A DNA stretch of 64,000 bases from an uncultured Mollicutes bacterium (GCA_945923475.1 CAMELE010000001.1:35875-99874); one strand, 5' to 3'; positions 6,028-12,384 are shown, numbered from the stretch's first letter. Numbers and translations: made by a program. The notes: generated from the letters alone by a model not told the origin.

Positions 6028-6161
6028 GGGGTTTTTCAAACTTTTTTTTTGAAAGTTTGTTCGGCACGCCACGCTTGGAACATTCCTTGTGTCGGCTTAT
6101 GGTATAATGGTCAAGGGAACTGCCTTTCCGCAGGTCTTACTCTTTCCTCCTGACATTATGT
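6028..6161 (-). other. stretch without a clear gene
   Basis: Leftward transcription from 6162-6190 enters here. A 19-codon frame starts at the conserved ATGTCAGGAGG near 6157, with no convincing coding signal. A GAAAGTTTG / CAAACTTTC inverted repeat lies at about 6032-6060. Confidence 0.4.
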
Positions 6162-6190
6162 AGTATAACAGATTGGTCTTGATTTGTCTA
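6162..6190 (-). promoter_or_regulatory. sigma-A promoter with conserved start-site motif
   Basis: TAGACA, 17 bp, TATACT, followed within 6 nt by ATGTCAGGAGGAAAG, a variant of the TGTCAAGAGG motif. Confidence 0.75.
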
Positions 6191-6248
6191 TTGGCAAAAT
6201 AACCAAATAACGGGAAAAAATAAAATTGAAATTTGTGCGAAATTTCTC

Positions 6249-6277
6249 TTGACAAAAATGCTGGCAGGGTGTATAAT
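6249..6277 (+). promoter_or_regulatory. rightward promoter of module D
   Basis: TTGACA, 17 bp, TATAAT on the plus strand. The predicted RNA (about 6284-6395) begins with the palindrome hairpin and ends at a terminator with T8. Confidence 0.8.
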
Positions 6278-6315
6278 TGTGAATTCCGGCCGTAGCGCGC
6301 GGAAACGGCCGGCCC

Positions 6316-6344
6316 ATTATATCACATTCAAGGAACTTTGTCAA
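6316..6344 (-). promoter_or_regulatory. leftward promoter of module D
   Basis: TTGACA, 17 bp, TATAAT facing the rightward promoter; the start falls at the palindrome. Confidence 0.8.
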
Positions 6345-6357
6345 TAGTCAAAGTAAA

Positions 6358-6395
6358 CAAAAAAATCTCCCCATTTTTGGGGAGATTTTTTTTAG
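6358..6395. terminator. bidirectional terminator
   Basis: ATCTCCCC / GGGGAGAT stem with A7 before and T8 after, ending the leftward 7023-6392 operon. Confidence 0.9.
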
Positions 6396-6649
6396 CCAAT
6401 CACATTGACCTCGGTCTTGACCGGCGTTACCATTTTGTCGCGCGGGAACTCGCGAACCTGACCCGTTTCAAGATTCACCGCGTAGCAATACTGCGAACCC
6501 CTCGACCGGACAAACGGCGTGTTGTTGTTGCTGTCAATTTTGAGATACATTCCCATACCGCTACCATTGGAGCGCAGAGTGGTGAACGTGCCACCGCTGA
6601 GAATGTTGATAATCTGAAACTGACCCTTAGTGCCAAAATTTACTTTCAT
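6392..6649 (-). CDS. hypothetical beta-rich protein
   Basis: 85 aa, stop TAA, ATG at 6649 after GAAAGGGGAA. Glycine-rich, alternating beta pattern (FQIINILSGGTFTTLRSNGSG). Last gene of a three-gene operon (7023 to 6392). No family is recognised. Confidence 0.8.
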   Translation of the reverse strand: MKVNFGTKGQFQIINILSGGTFTTLRSNGSGMGMYLKIDSNNNTPFVRSRGSQYCYAVNLETGQVREFPRDKMVTPVKTEVNVIG

Positions 6650-6667
6650 TTTTATTTCCCCTTTCTT

Positions 6668-6808
6668 TTACAGCAGATGGGTATTGACCCAGTCTGCGGT
6701 CACAAGTCCGATTTCCTTAGAGACAACCGTTTCATAGCGGTAATTACCACCGGCAGTTCGTCCAGTCACTTTGGCGAGAACGCCAAGAGTAAGCCAAAAA
6801 TAAGGCAT
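6668..6808 (-). CDS. 46-aa hypothetical protein
   Basis: ATG at 6808 after AAGGGGTGATAA; stop TAA. Starts with a hydrophobic strand (MPYFWLTLGVLAKVTG) and then a mixed C terminus. Middle gene of the operon; the upstream stop is 8 nt away. Confidence 0.7.
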   Translation of the reverse strand: MPYFWLTLGVLAKVTGRTAGGNYRYETVVSKEIGLVTADWVNTHLL

Positions 6809-6816
6809 TATTTTTA

Positions 6817-7023
6817 TCACCCCTTCTTGCCGACCGAGAAGATGGACTGTAAAAGCACGAGGATAATCCAAATCGCAAGTGCCAGCTTCCACGAGAACGC
6901 GATGGTGAAAGTGCCGATTGCGGTGATACCAATAGCGGGAAGAAGCCAGCAGAGAAGCCAAATCAGACCAGAGGTAAGCAGGAACGAAATAGCGAGAGAC
7001 AGCAGAATTAAAAGAACAAACAT
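6817..7023 (-). CDS. small double-pass membrane protein
   Basis: 68 aa, almost wholly hydrophobic, with two transmembrane segments (residues about 2-32 and 36-60) and a basic GKKG C terminus; stop TGA. ATG at 7023 after AAAAGGAG. First gene of the operon. Topology suits a small inner-membrane protein; role unknown. Confidence 0.8.
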   Translation of the reverse strand: MFVLLILLSLAISFLLTSGLIWLLCWLLPAIGITAIGTFTIAFSWKLALAIWIILVLLQSIFSVGKKG

Positions 7024-7053
7024 TTTATTTTCTCCTTTTCATTTGATGTATTT

Positions 7054-7082
7054 ATTATAGCATTGGAGTAGGGCTTTGTCAA
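7054..7082 (-). promoter_or_regulatory. sigma-A promoter with partial palindrome
   Basis: TTGACA, 17 bp, TATAAT. GGGCTT / AAGCCC and TTGGAG / CTCCAA arms (7062-7095) enclose the -35. Confidence 0.9.
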
Positions 7083-7579
7083 GCCCTTTTCTCCAAAAGT
7101 TCCGAAAGTTTTTCGATAATGTTTACTGCGGTCGGGTCAATGGTAGCGCCCAAGTGCCAACCATTCCGAACCTTTTCATTATCGTCAACCAAGATGGACA
7201 CGTCATAGCGGTCGCGCACGCTGTCCGCTTTGGTCGCGCCATACTGGACGCCGTGGAAGTGGTCATAGTGGAAGCCCTGTTCTTCAAGCCACGCCCGCTT
7301 TGCTTCGCGCACGAGGTTTTTGTATTCCTCGCTCGAATCTTTGGAAAGCCAAGTGATGATGTTGATTTCCCAACCTTCGGCGCGGAGAAGTTCGCAAACC
7401 TCATTTAATTCAGCCATATCGCACATAGGAGCGGCAGTCCGATATGGTGTGGGATTTTCCGAACGAAGAAGCGCGAGCCAATCCTTGACGCCGTAGAGGT
7501 CAGCGATAGTGCCGTCCATGTCAAAGTTGATGGAGCGTCGAGTGGTCACAATATGGGACTTGATGTAAGTAATTTTCAT
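7079..7579 (-). CDS. HAD-superfamily 5'-nucleotidase-like enzyme
   Basis: 166 aa, stop TGA, ATG at 7579 after AAAGGGG. HAD motifs are present: DMDGTIADLY (residues about 21-30; nucleophile and acid Asp), a strand ending IITWLSK with the motif II Thr (about 75), a Lys at about 118 (TKADSV) and VDDNEKVRN (about 132) as motif IV. Size and motifs fit the deoxyribonucleotidase (NT5C-like) group, which dephosphorylates nucleotides; substrate is an inference. It could adjust nucleotide pools during phage replication. Confidence 0.75.
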   Translation of the reverse strand: MKITYIKSHIVTTRRSINFDMDGTIADLYGVKDWLALLRSENPTPYRTAAPMCDMAELNEVCELLRAEGWEINIITWLSKDSSEEYKNLVREAKRAWLEEQGFHYDHFHGVQYGATKADSVRDRYDVSILVDDNEKVRNGWHLGATIDPTAVNIIEKLSELLEKRA

Positions 7580-7611
7580 TGGTGTTTACCCCTTTCCTTT
7601 ACTGTATCTGT

Positions 7612-7640
7612 ATTATATCATACGTTTGCGCAGTTGTCAA
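7612..7640 (-). promoter_or_regulatory. sigma-A promoter
   Basis: TTGACA, 17 bp, TATAAT for the HAD gene. Confidence 0.9.
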
Positions 7641-7701
7641 GAAGAAATTGAAAAGTTTTTGCTTGGTGTAGTATTCTGATCAGACTATTACAAAAGGACG
7701 A

Positions 7702-7869
7702 TTACTCGTCCCTCTCTTCCTCGATTGAATCGATGAAAAGCAGATTACCGTCAGCAATCTCGCCAATCTGAGCAAGGTTCATTTTGTGTAAGCGTTCTGC
7801 GGCATCAGCTTCATTTTCGGCTTCAATAATGGCCGAACCCACAATAGTGTAAACAAGAGAGTATTTCAT
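7702..7869 (-). CDS. 55-aa hypothetical protein
   Basis: ATG at 7869 after GAAAGGGGAA; stop TAA. The pattern beta strand, acidic helix, beta strand (YSLVYTIVGSAIIEAENEADAAERL..LLFIDSIEEE) resembles many tiny phage accessory proteins. A short GACG / CGTC hairpin follows the stop. Confidence 0.75.
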   Translation of the reverse strand: MKYSLVYTIVGSAIIEAENEADAAERLHKMNLAQIGEIADGNLLFIDSIEEERDE

Positions 7870-7900
7870 GATGTATTCCCCTTTCCTTTATTGTATCCAT

Positions 7901-7929
7901 AGTATAGCAGATTATTACATTCTTGTCTA
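7901..7929 (-). promoter_or_regulatory. promoter in the left box of module E
   Basis: TAGACA, 17 bp, TATACT for the 7702-7869 gene; the -35 lies inside the conserved box. Confidence 0.85.
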
Positions 7930-7987
7930 TTGGCAAAATGCCCAAATTCGGGAAAATAATTAGTTGAACTTTTAGTTAAATTTTCTA

Positions 7988-8016
7988 TTGACAAATTTGC
8001 TGGCTTCTGGTATAAT
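7988..8016 (+). promoter_or_regulatory. rightward promoter of module E
   Basis: TTGACA, 17 bp, TATAAT on the plus strand, aimed at the palindrome and the terminator at 8097-8128. Confidence 0.8.
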
Positions 8017-8052
8017 TGAAGTTCCGGCCGTGGCATACGTAAACGGCCGGCC

Positions 8053-8081
8053 ATTTTATCACACTATTGGATTTTTGTCAA
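8053..8081 (-). promoter_or_regulatory. leftward promoter of module E
   Basis: TTGACA, 17 bp, TAAAAT. Confidence 0.75.
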
Positions 8082-8096
8082 TAGGCAAAATAACCA

Positions 8097-8128
8097 AAAA
8101 AAATGAGGTGAATTTTCACCTCAAATTT
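8097..8128 (-). terminator. intrinsic terminator
   Basis: TGAGGTGAA / TTCACCTCA stem with a minus-strand T8 run, just after the stop of the 8128-8304 gene. Confidence 0.85.
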
Positions 8129-8304
8129 TATCTATATCTGGCAGTAATAGTTTTGAAAATCTGATAGATATTTTCATCTTCCATCAACTTTTGGATAAAA
8201 GCATCGGCTTTTTCTTCGGAATCAAAATTAACCCGATTATCGTAATACTGGTCCCAAGGATTTTTACCGCTATAATCAACCTGGAATTTCTTTTCAATTT
8301 CCAT
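8128..8304 (-). CDS. 58-aa hypothetical protein
   Basis: ATG at 8304 after GAAAGGGGC; stop TAA. Charged, aromatic N-terminal half (KFQVDYSGKNPWDQYYDNRVNF) and a helical second half. No family is recognised. Confidence 0.75.
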   Translation of the reverse strand: MEIEKKFQVDYSGKNPWDQYYDNRVNFDSEEKADAFIQKLMEDENIYQIFKTITARYR

Positions 8305-8333
8305 TTTATTTGCCCCTTTCCTTTGATGGTTTT

Positions 8334-8362
8334 ATTATAGCACAAGGGACTTGTTTTGTCAA
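8334..8362 (-). promoter_or_regulatory. sigma-A promoter inside a 13-bp palindrome
   Basis: TTGACA, 17 bp, TATAAT. Arms CACAAGGGACTTG (8341-8353) and CAAGTCCCTTGTG (8360-8372) flank a 6-nt loop, so the inverted repeat covers the -35 and half the spacer. Confidence 0.9.
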
Positions 8363-8381
8363 GTCCCTTGTGATACTCTTT

Positions 8382-8822
8382 TTAATTAGAAAGGGCGACG
8401 GCAATGTACCGAGCAATCATCGTAATTTCTGCGGTCAGGGTATTGTGAGAACAAACAAAGCCATAGCGTTCGCCATCACAAAGAATGGGATAAACAGTGT
8501 AATTGTCAAACTGCATCGGCTTGTAAAAATCGTCCCACGCTTCCGGAGTGTTAACTGGATAGGACGGGTCACCCGTTAACTTGCAATTCGTATCATAAAT
8601 TGCAATTTCAACTCCGGCAAACTTCGCCATGAGCTTCGCCGTGCGAAGAACATCGTCACTCATACCGAGTAGGGAATACTTATGGAACACAACACCGCCC
8701 TGACCATCAAGGAAGATTTCAAGCGGGTCACCCTCGCGAATCTTTAAAGTCCGGCGGATCTCTTTCGGAATGACCACACGCCCAAGGTCATCAATTCTGC
8801 GAACAATACCAGTAGCTTTCAT
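8382..8822 (-). CDS. SpoVT/AbrB-type transcription regulator
   Basis: 146 aa, stop TAA, ATG at 8822. Residues 1-50 are a clear AbrB swapped-hairpin DNA-binding domain (TGIVRRIDDLGRVVIPKEIRRTLKIREGDPLEI). Residues about 55-146 match the GAF-like C-terminal half of SpoVT, a sporulation regulator of spore-forming Firmicutes. A phage copy could rewire host sporulation or control the phage's own promoters; the several palindromes at promoters here are candidate targets, by inference only. It has its own promoter. Confidence 0.85.
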   Translation of the reverse strand: MKATGIVRRIDDLGRVVIPKEIRRTLKIREGDPLEIFLDGQGGVVFHKYSLLGMSDDVLRTAKLMAKFAGVEIAIYDTNCKLTGDPSYPVNTPEAWDDFYKPMQFDNYTVYPILCDGERYGFVCSHNTLTAEITMIARYIAVALSN

Positions 8823-8852
8823 TTTAATTTTCCCCTTTCATTTGATACGTTA

Positions 8853-8881
8853 AGTATAGCAGAATAAAAGGCTTTTGTCAA
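8853..8881 (-). promoter_or_regulatory. sigma-A promoter with partial palindrome
   Basis: TTGACA, 17 bp, TATACT for the SpoVT-like gene; GAATAAA / TTTATTC and GGCTT / AAGCC arms (8859-8892) enclose the -35. Confidence 0.9.
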
Positions 8882-8886
8882 GCCCT

Positions 8887-9360
8887 TTATTCAAGATTTT
8901 TGCTTTCCGCGACAAAGTATTTTGCTTCATATTGATTAGCGATAGCCTTGACTTTTGCGCTTTCCTTTTGGGTCGCGCAGTAAAAATTGAAAAGCGTATG
9001 TTTATCACTCAATTCAATGTAAGAATGTGGAACATCATGTAAATCAAAATCAATGGTATTAGTATATTTTGTCGGGACAGTAAGCTCGACTTTCCATAAT
9101 TTATCTTTACGCGCTTTTTCTTCAATCCACTTGACAAGGTAAACGCCTACGAAATTACAAATGGCAGTAATAGCCATTTTTAACCAGATAGGCATACCGT
9201 CCGCAGAAGTCAGCACAATCACATAGGAATAAAAACCATAAGTGAGGGCGTTGATAAAAGACGCGCTAAGTTTTCCGCCTTTGACAGTCAAAATGCTTTT
9301 GATAGTTGACAGAATAACATTCACCGCCGTGCAAAGCGCGAACAAAAGAATTGTATTCAT
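8887..9360 (-). CDS. DUF2179/DUF5698-like membrane protein
   Basis: 157 aa, stop TAA; ATG at 9360 (a GTG three codons upstream is the alternative). Three hydrophobic segments (about 2-20, 30-50, 56-80) precede a soluble alpha/beta domain. The NVILSTIKSILTVKGGKLSA..NALTYGFY signature and the VYLVKWIEEKARKDKLWK stretch are typical of the UPF0316/DUF5698 family found in Firmicutes and their phages. Function is unknown; the C-terminal domain probably sits in the cytosol. Confidence 0.7.
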   Translation of the reverse strand: MNTILLFALCTAVNVILSTIKSILTVKGGKLSASFINALTYGFYSYVIVLTSADGMPIWLKMAITAICNFVGVYLVKWIEEKARKDKLWKVELTVPTKYTNTIDFDLHDVPHSYIELSDKHTLFNFYCATQKESAKVKAIANQYEAKYFVAESKNLE

Positions 9361-9389
9361 TATTATCACCCTTTCCTTTTTCTATTATA

Positions 9390-9418
9390 ATAATATCATA
9401 TTATAATAGAAATGTCAA
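9390..9418 (-). promoter_or_regulatory. sigma-A promoter
   Basis: TTGACA, 17 bp, TATTAT for the 8887-9360 gene. Confidence 0.8.
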
Positions 9419-9427
9419 TAGGAAGTT

Positions 9428-9604
9428 TTATGTTTCTTCCCATTCTTCACATTCATAGACCATTTTCCAATAGACTTTACGAAGAAAAGTCTTTTTGCAA
9501 TTTTTGCAATAATGAATTTCAGACTGAATATAGCGTTCATCAAGTTCTTCGGTGTCAATGGTATCATCAAATATAAGCGGTTTCCCGCAATATGGACAAT
9601 TCAT
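9428..9604 (-). CDS. 58-aa zinc-ribbon protein
   Basis: CPYC at residues 3-6 and CKNC at about 33-36 form a zinc ribbon; the rest is acidic then basic. ATG at 9604 overlaps the upstream TGA as ATGA; stop TAA. Likely a small regulator or adaptor. Third gene of the 10099-9428 operon. Confidence 0.75.
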   Translation of the reverse strand: MNCPYCGKPLIFDDTIDTEELDERYIQSEIHYCKNCKKTFLRKVYWKMVYECEEWEET

Positions 9605-9759
9605 TCTTTCACCTTCTCCAATAGGTCATCAGCACATTCATAACTGATACTTCTGCGGTCGCACTCGTTGGACAAAGGACAACAAGCGCAGTCATTAAAG
9701 GTTTCCGTCCAAGCGCGCAGCCACTCAATTAAACATAAAACATTAACTCTTTCACCCAT
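9601..9759 (-). CDS. 52-aa Cys-rich protein
   Basis: Cys at residues 9, 24, 26, 27, 33 and 42 (FNDCACCPLSNECDRR) suggest a metal-binding core. ATG at 9759 lies in the last codons of the upstream gene after AAGGAG; stop TGA overlaps the next ATG. Translational coupling across three genes is implied. Family unknown. Confidence 0.75.
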   Translation of the reverse strand: MGERVNVLCLIEWLRAWTETFNDCACCPLSNECDRRSISYECADDLLEKVKE

Positions 9760-10099
9760 TGTTTTCAGTCTCCTTTACTCGAATGAAAAAGACCTTGTTA
9801 TAGATTTTCGTTGCTTTAAGGTCAATCCAGAAATACACGTTTCCGCATACTCGATAGATTTTACAAGTTTCTTCGCTAACCTTTTTGACTTCCTCAAACT
9901 TCTCTTGCGTAGTAGGGTGGAAAATTGTCAGTTTGAGAAATATGCAATAGAAAGTCAAAGGAACGAAGCCGATAATCAGAGCAATCCATGCAAGAATGTC
10001 AGTTAAAGTGTTTTCCCAATCACACCACTCATCAGTGATTGTAGCGAACGCAATACCCACGCAAAACGCGAGAATTAACCAATACCATGCAACCATCAT
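9752..10099 (-). CDS. small membrane protein
   Basis: 115 aa, stop TGA, ATG at 10099 after AAAGGGGG. Two transmembrane segments (about 3-22 and 33-57) and a charged C-terminal half with two Cys. First gene of a three-gene coupled operon with Cys-rich partners. Function unknown. Confidence 0.75.
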   Translation of the reverse strand: MMVAWYWLILAFCVGIAFATITDEWCDWENTLTDILAWIALIIGFVPLTFYCIFLKLTIFHPTTQEKFEEVKKVSEETCKIYRVCGNVYFWIDLKATKIYNKVFFIRVKETENNG

Positions 10100-10126
10100 T
10101 TTAGTCCCCCTTTATTTGTTGTATAC

Positions 10127-10155
10127 ATCTTACCACATTATAGGATTTTTGTCTA
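10127..10155 (-). promoter_or_regulatory. promoter in the left box of module F
   Basis: TAGACA, 17 bp, TAAGAT for the 10099-9428 operon. Confidence 0.75.
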
Positions 10156-10246
10156 TTGGCATTTTACACAAAAATTCGTGCGAAAATTTGTTGAACTTAC
10201 CTCTTGACAAAAAACTCGGCGCGCCACAATCGTCCGCGCGCCGACA

Positions 10247-10275
10247 ATTTTATCACATTCAAGGAACTTTGTCAA
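10247..10275 (-). promoter_or_regulatory. leftward promoter of module F
   Basis: TTGACA, 17 bp, TAAAAT. Confidence 0.75.
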
Positions 10276-10287
10276 TAGTGAAAGTAA

Positions 10288-10322
10288 ACAAAAAAAAATC
10301 ACCCAAATTGGGTGATTTTTCA
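10288..10322. terminator. bidirectional terminator
   Basis: ATCACCCAA / TTGGGTGAT stem with A9 before and T5 after. Confidence 0.9.
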
Positions 10323-10323
10323 T

Positions 10324-10500
10324 TTAGTTTTCTACGGCTTCGAGGTCGACGAGAATGGGAACGAGCTTGTCTTCAAGAAGCGAGACACGCTCAATCATGT
10401 CATTTGCTTCTGCACCGCCCGAGGGGTATCCCTTCTGAATGCCGTATCGGGCCATCAAGCACACAGTTTTAACAACCTCACTAAGTTTCTCATTCTTCAT
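10324..10500 (-). CDS. 58-aa hypothetical helical protein
   Basis: ATG at 10500 after TGGAG; stop TAA. Two helices separated by a GYPSGGAEAND loop. It probably belongs to the 11534-10324 operon, after a hairpin at about 10545-10575 (GGCGGTTGT / ACAACCGCC). Unknown function. Confidence 0.75.
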   Translation of the reverse strand: MKNEKLSEVVKTVCLMARYGIQKGYPSGGAEANDMIERVSLLEDKLVPILVDLEAVEN

Positions 10501-10613
10501 TTTTTTTATCTCCATTCAATTTATTTTTTGGAAAGGGTGGCGGTTGTTTTTTGGGGCACAACCGCCAAAGCCATAGGAAAGGGGGAGAGAAACGCGGACA
10601 AAGTCCGGTTTTA

Positions 10614-10847
10614 TCAAGGAATAATGAGTTCCGCGTCGTAGATTGGGAGAACCATATCTTTTAGGCCGAAACAGTCGAGAGCGTAATTGTCCAAATGGAG
10701 ACAATTCCATTCATCATCACCGGTATTTTCATCGACCTCTGCGGCGATTTTGATGTAATAATCTTCGGCGGTCGGGTCTTTGAAAACTACGCCCTTGGCA
10801 ATTTCTCCAAAGGGGGCGAGTTTATTATTCTTAATAGTAATCTTCAT
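10614..10847 (-). CDS. 77-aa hypothetical protein
   Basis: ATG at 10847 after AAGGAG; stop TGA. Compact alpha/beta protein with KGVVFKDPTAEDYYIKIAAEV and a DxAELIIP end, of the type often found in Firmicutes phage early regions. No function known. Confidence 0.8.
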   Translation of the reverse strand: MKITIKNNKLAPFGEIAKGVVFKDPTAEDYYIKIAAEVDENTGDDEWNCLHLDNYALDCFGLKDMVLPIYDAELIIP

Positions 10848-10852
10848 TTTAT

Positions 10853-11206
10853 TTACTCCTTATTATAATATTGATAAGCCCATTCAATGATTTCATGGCT
10901 CGTGGTAGTCCATTCTCTTTTGGGACTATCAAACATTTCCGCGTACTTTTTGATATAGTTATTGTACTCCATTCGCGCGGTGTCGTATGCTCCAATAGCC
11001 ACAATTAAAGCGTGCTTCGCTTCTTCTGCGTCGGAGACTGCTTTCTTGCGGTCTGCGCCATCAGGATAAAGATTGATTACTCCTAAGCGCGTAATGACTT
11101 GCTTTGCCTTTGCGGTCAGGCAGTCGCGTGCTTCCCAAACTATATGAATTAAATCGTCCACGCGATTTTCATAAGGGTTGAAAGGCTTCTTTTTTTTACC
11201 GAACAT
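10853..11206 (-). CDS. 117-aa hypothetical helical protein
   Basis: ATG at 11206 after AAGGAG overlaps the upstream gene by 11 nt; stop TAA. Basic N terminus (FGKKKKPFNPY), then long helices. Four to five helices with a DTARMEYNNYIKKYAEMF segment suggest a coiled coil. Unknown function. Confidence 0.8.
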   Translation of the reverse strand: MFGKKKKPFNPYENRVDDLIHIVWEARDCLTAKAKQVITRLGVINLYPDGADRKKAVSDAEEAKHALIVAIGAYDTARMEYNNYIKKYAEMFDSPKREWTTTSHEIIEWAYQYYNKE

Positions 11207-11534
11207 TTTTCTTTTTCTCCTTTTCTTGCTTATTCCACATTCTATCAAAGAATGCATTTGCGAGAACCCGCTTGTAAAGGTTATCAGGCATAGGGCGCTC
11301 GCCGTGCTTATTTCTCCATATTGCGGTGATTTTATCAATATCCGCGATATAGGCTGTAATGAGTGTGCCGTCCTTAGCACTACGAATAAGAAGAATACCT
11401 GTTGTAGTGATAGTGTAGAGGACATCGCCCTCAACGCTGTCGATATACGGTTCGCCGATTCCTACATTATCGTAGATGAAGAGCAGACGGTCAATGCGGT
11501 CTTGCGTGGCGTGTTTTGACATTTTGATAAGCAT
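11196..11534 (-). CDS. 112-aa hypothetical protein
   Basis: ATG at 11534 after GAGGTAAAACAA; stop TAA. Mixed alpha/beta; the middle (YTITTTGILLIRSAKDGTLITAYIADIDKITAI) looks like a small beta-sheet domain, and the C terminus is basic (KQEKEKKKNVR). First gene of the operon. No family is recognised. Confidence 0.8.
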   Translation of the reverse strand: MLIKMSKHATQDRIDRLLFIYDNVGIGEPYIDSVEGDVLYTITTTGILLIRSAKDGTLITAYIADIDKITAIWRNKHGERPMPDNLYKRVLANAFFDRMWNKQEKEKKKNVR

Positions 11535-11571
11535 TTGTTTTACCTCTTTCTTTTCCTCTTGGATTGATTGT

Positions 11572-11600
11572 ATTATACCATATGGGGAGGGGCTTGTCAA
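11572..11600 (-). promoter_or_regulatory. sigma-A promoter with palindromic -35
   Basis: TTGACA, 17 bp, TATAAT; GGGGCTTGACAAGCCCC on the minus strand places the -35 in a short inverted repeat. Confidence 0.9.
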
Positions 11601-11606
11601 GCCCCT

Positions 11607-11756
11607 TTAATAACATTTTTCTCCATTATGGTAGCGCTCATATTCCGCTTCAAGGAAGTCAAGAATGATTTCAAAATCATCTGCGTCAGCGGGGTCTGCA
11701 AAGGTCTTTTCAAGGACTTCGTTAGTGTGTTTATTGTAAATTCGAACCATATCCAT
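11607..11756 (-). CDS. 49-aa acidic protein
   Basis: ATG at 11756 with a weak AAGAAGTAAG site; stop TAA. A short N-terminal strand, then an acidic helix (DPADADDFEIILDFLEAEYERY). Unknown function. Confidence 0.7.
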   Translation of the reverse strand: MDMVRIYNKHTNEVLEKTFADPADADDFEIILDFLEAEYERYHNGEKCY

Positions 11757-11786
11757 TTTACTTACTTCTTTCTTGATTGTATATGT

Positions 11787-11815
11787 ATTATATCATGCGA
11801 AAAGGCTTTTGTCAA
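11787..11815 (-). promoter_or_regulatory. sigma-A promoter with partial palindrome
   Basis: TTGACA, 17 bp, TATAAT for the 11607-11756 gene; AAGGCTT / AAGCC arms around the -35. Confidence 0.9.
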
Positions 11816-11825
11816 GCCCTTTTTA

Positions 11826-12032
11826 TCAGAAATGATAATTTCTGATGATGGCATCGAACTTGGGAGCATATACATTTTCCCACTGTTCTTCAAGAGTTTT
11901 GTCATTCGCGCGATATAACTCCCACGAGACTGCGCCATAGGCGTTATGCTTGAAAAGTTCGGCGTCGCTGGGCATCTGCTCGGCATAGAGAAGCTGGGTC
12001 TTAATAAAAGAATGAATGTTGTAGTTAGTCAT
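11826..12032 (-). CDS. 68-aa hypothetical protein
   Basis: ATG at 12032 after GAGGTAAATAAA; stop TGA. Helical with aromatic residues (AYGAVSWELYRANDKTLEEQWENVYAPKF). Its promoter carries an operator-like palindrome at the start site, shared with the 13362-13601 gene. Confidence 0.75.
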   Translation of the reverse strand: MTNYNIHSFIKTQLLYAEQMPSDAELFKHNAYGAVSWELYRANDKTLEEQWENVYAPKFDAIIRNYHF

Positions 12033-12051
12033 TTTATTTACCTCATCTTTC

Positions 12052-12066
12052 TGTTCCCTTGGAACA
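12052..12066. promoter_or_regulatory. start-site operator palindrome, copy 1
   Basis: TGTTCCCTTGGAACA is a 15-bp inverted repeat starting 6 bp downstream of the -10 (12072). The same palindrome at the same distance occurs at 13629-13643, so the two genes are likely co-regulated by a repressor that blocks start or escape. Confidence 0.65.
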
Positions 12067-12071
12067 ATTAT

Positions 12072-12100
12072 AATATAACACACTCTTAGAGATTTGTCTA
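12072..12100 (-). promoter_or_regulatory. promoter in the left box of module G
   Basis: TAGACA, 17 bp, TATATT for the 11826-12032 gene. Confidence 0.8.
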
Positions 12101-12158
12101 TTGACGGATCGCACAAAATTGGGAAAAATAATTTGTGCAAATTTTCGCAACTTTTTGC

Positions 12159-12187
12159 TTGACAAATTGCTGGCCCTGTGATATAAT
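12159..12187 (+). promoter_or_regulatory. rightward promoter of module G
   Basis: TTGACA, 17 bp, TATAAT on the plus strand; no gene follows on that strand, so an untranslated RNA is implied. Confidence 0.75.
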
Positions 12188-12232
12188 TGAAATTCCGGGC
12201 GCGTGGGCCGTGCGCGCCCGGCCGAACAATCA

Positions 12233-12250
12233 TTGTTAAAATTTTAACAA
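12233..12250. repeat. AT-rich palindrome TTGTTAAAATTTTAACAA
   Basis: A perfect 18-bp inverted repeat. Related TTGTTAA..TTAACAA sequences lie at about 14969 and 15396. Candidate binding site. Confidence 0.6.
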
Positions 12251-12300
12251 AAATAAAATAGAAAGGGCGCGGTAATTATCGGCTACCGCGCAAACCATAG

Positions 12301-12355
12301 TATGAGAAATTTGTTTACTACTTCAAGAGGCTTACCATTTCCTCTTGACATGATT
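12301..12355 (-). other. short transcribed stretch after a conserved start-site motif
   Basis: Leftward transcription from 12356-12384 would start here at ATGTCAAGAGGAAATGG. A frame reading MSRGNGKPLEVVNKF opens at the motif, but no ribosome site supports it; non-coding is at least as likely. Confidence 0.4.
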
Positions 12356-12384
12356 ATAATACCACAACGGAGCGGGTTTGTCAA
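12356..12384 (-). promoter_or_regulatory. sigma-A promoter with conserved start-site motif
   Basis: TTGACA, 17 bp, TATTAT, followed by TGTCAAGAGGA at the start site. Confidence 0.8.

Larger units (their letters stand above)
6184..6395. repeat. intergenic regulatory module, copy D
   Basis: Left box TTTGTCTATTGGCAAAATAA, a TTTGTGCGAAATTTC block, rightward promoter, palindrome CCGGCCGT / ACGGCCGG (6286-6312), leftward promoter and two-way terminator. About 40 nt of its right end, from TATCACATTC onward, are nearly identical to copy F. Confidence 0.85.
7923..8128. repeat. intergenic regulatory module, copy E
   Basis: Left box TTGTCTATTGGCAAAATG, rightward promoter, palindrome CCGGCCGT / ACGGCCGG (8024-8050), leftward promoter and terminator. 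Its palindrome arms equal those of copy D while the loop differs. Confidence 0.85.
10149..10323. repeat. intergenic regulatory module, copy F
   Basis: Left box TTTGTCTATTGGCATTTTAC, TTGACA (10204-10209) without a usable -10, palindrome TCGGCGCGC / GCGCGCCGA (10216-10244), leftward promoter and terminator. The TTGACA runs straight into the palindrome, as in copy H. Confidence 0.8.
12094..12300. repeat. intergenic regulatory module, copy G
   Basis: Left box TTGTCTATTGAC, rightward promoter, and palindrome CCGGGCGCG / CGCGCCCGG (12195-12221). The right box, leftward promoter and terminator are replaced by an 18-bp palindrome (12233-12250) and a CGCGGTA / TACCGCG hairpin (about 12269-12292). A divergent copy. 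Confidence 0.7.

Noticed and set aside
6095-6130. Rightward promoter at TATAAT near 6100
   Set aside because: The -10 is good but no acceptable -35 lies 16-18 bp upstream.
6338-7060. 240-aa plus-strand ORF
   Set aside because: It spans three leftward genes with ribosome sites and a terminator; its own start lacks a ribosome site and it begins inside module D.
10516-10710. 64-aa minus-strand ORF between two early genes
   Set aside because: Overlaps the 10614-10847 gene in another frame and starts without a ribosome site.
12052-12066. TGTTCC..GGAACA as a LexA/SOS box
   Set aside because: Firmicutes SOS boxes read GAAC..GTTC with a 4-nt gap; here the half-sites are in the opposite order with a different gap.
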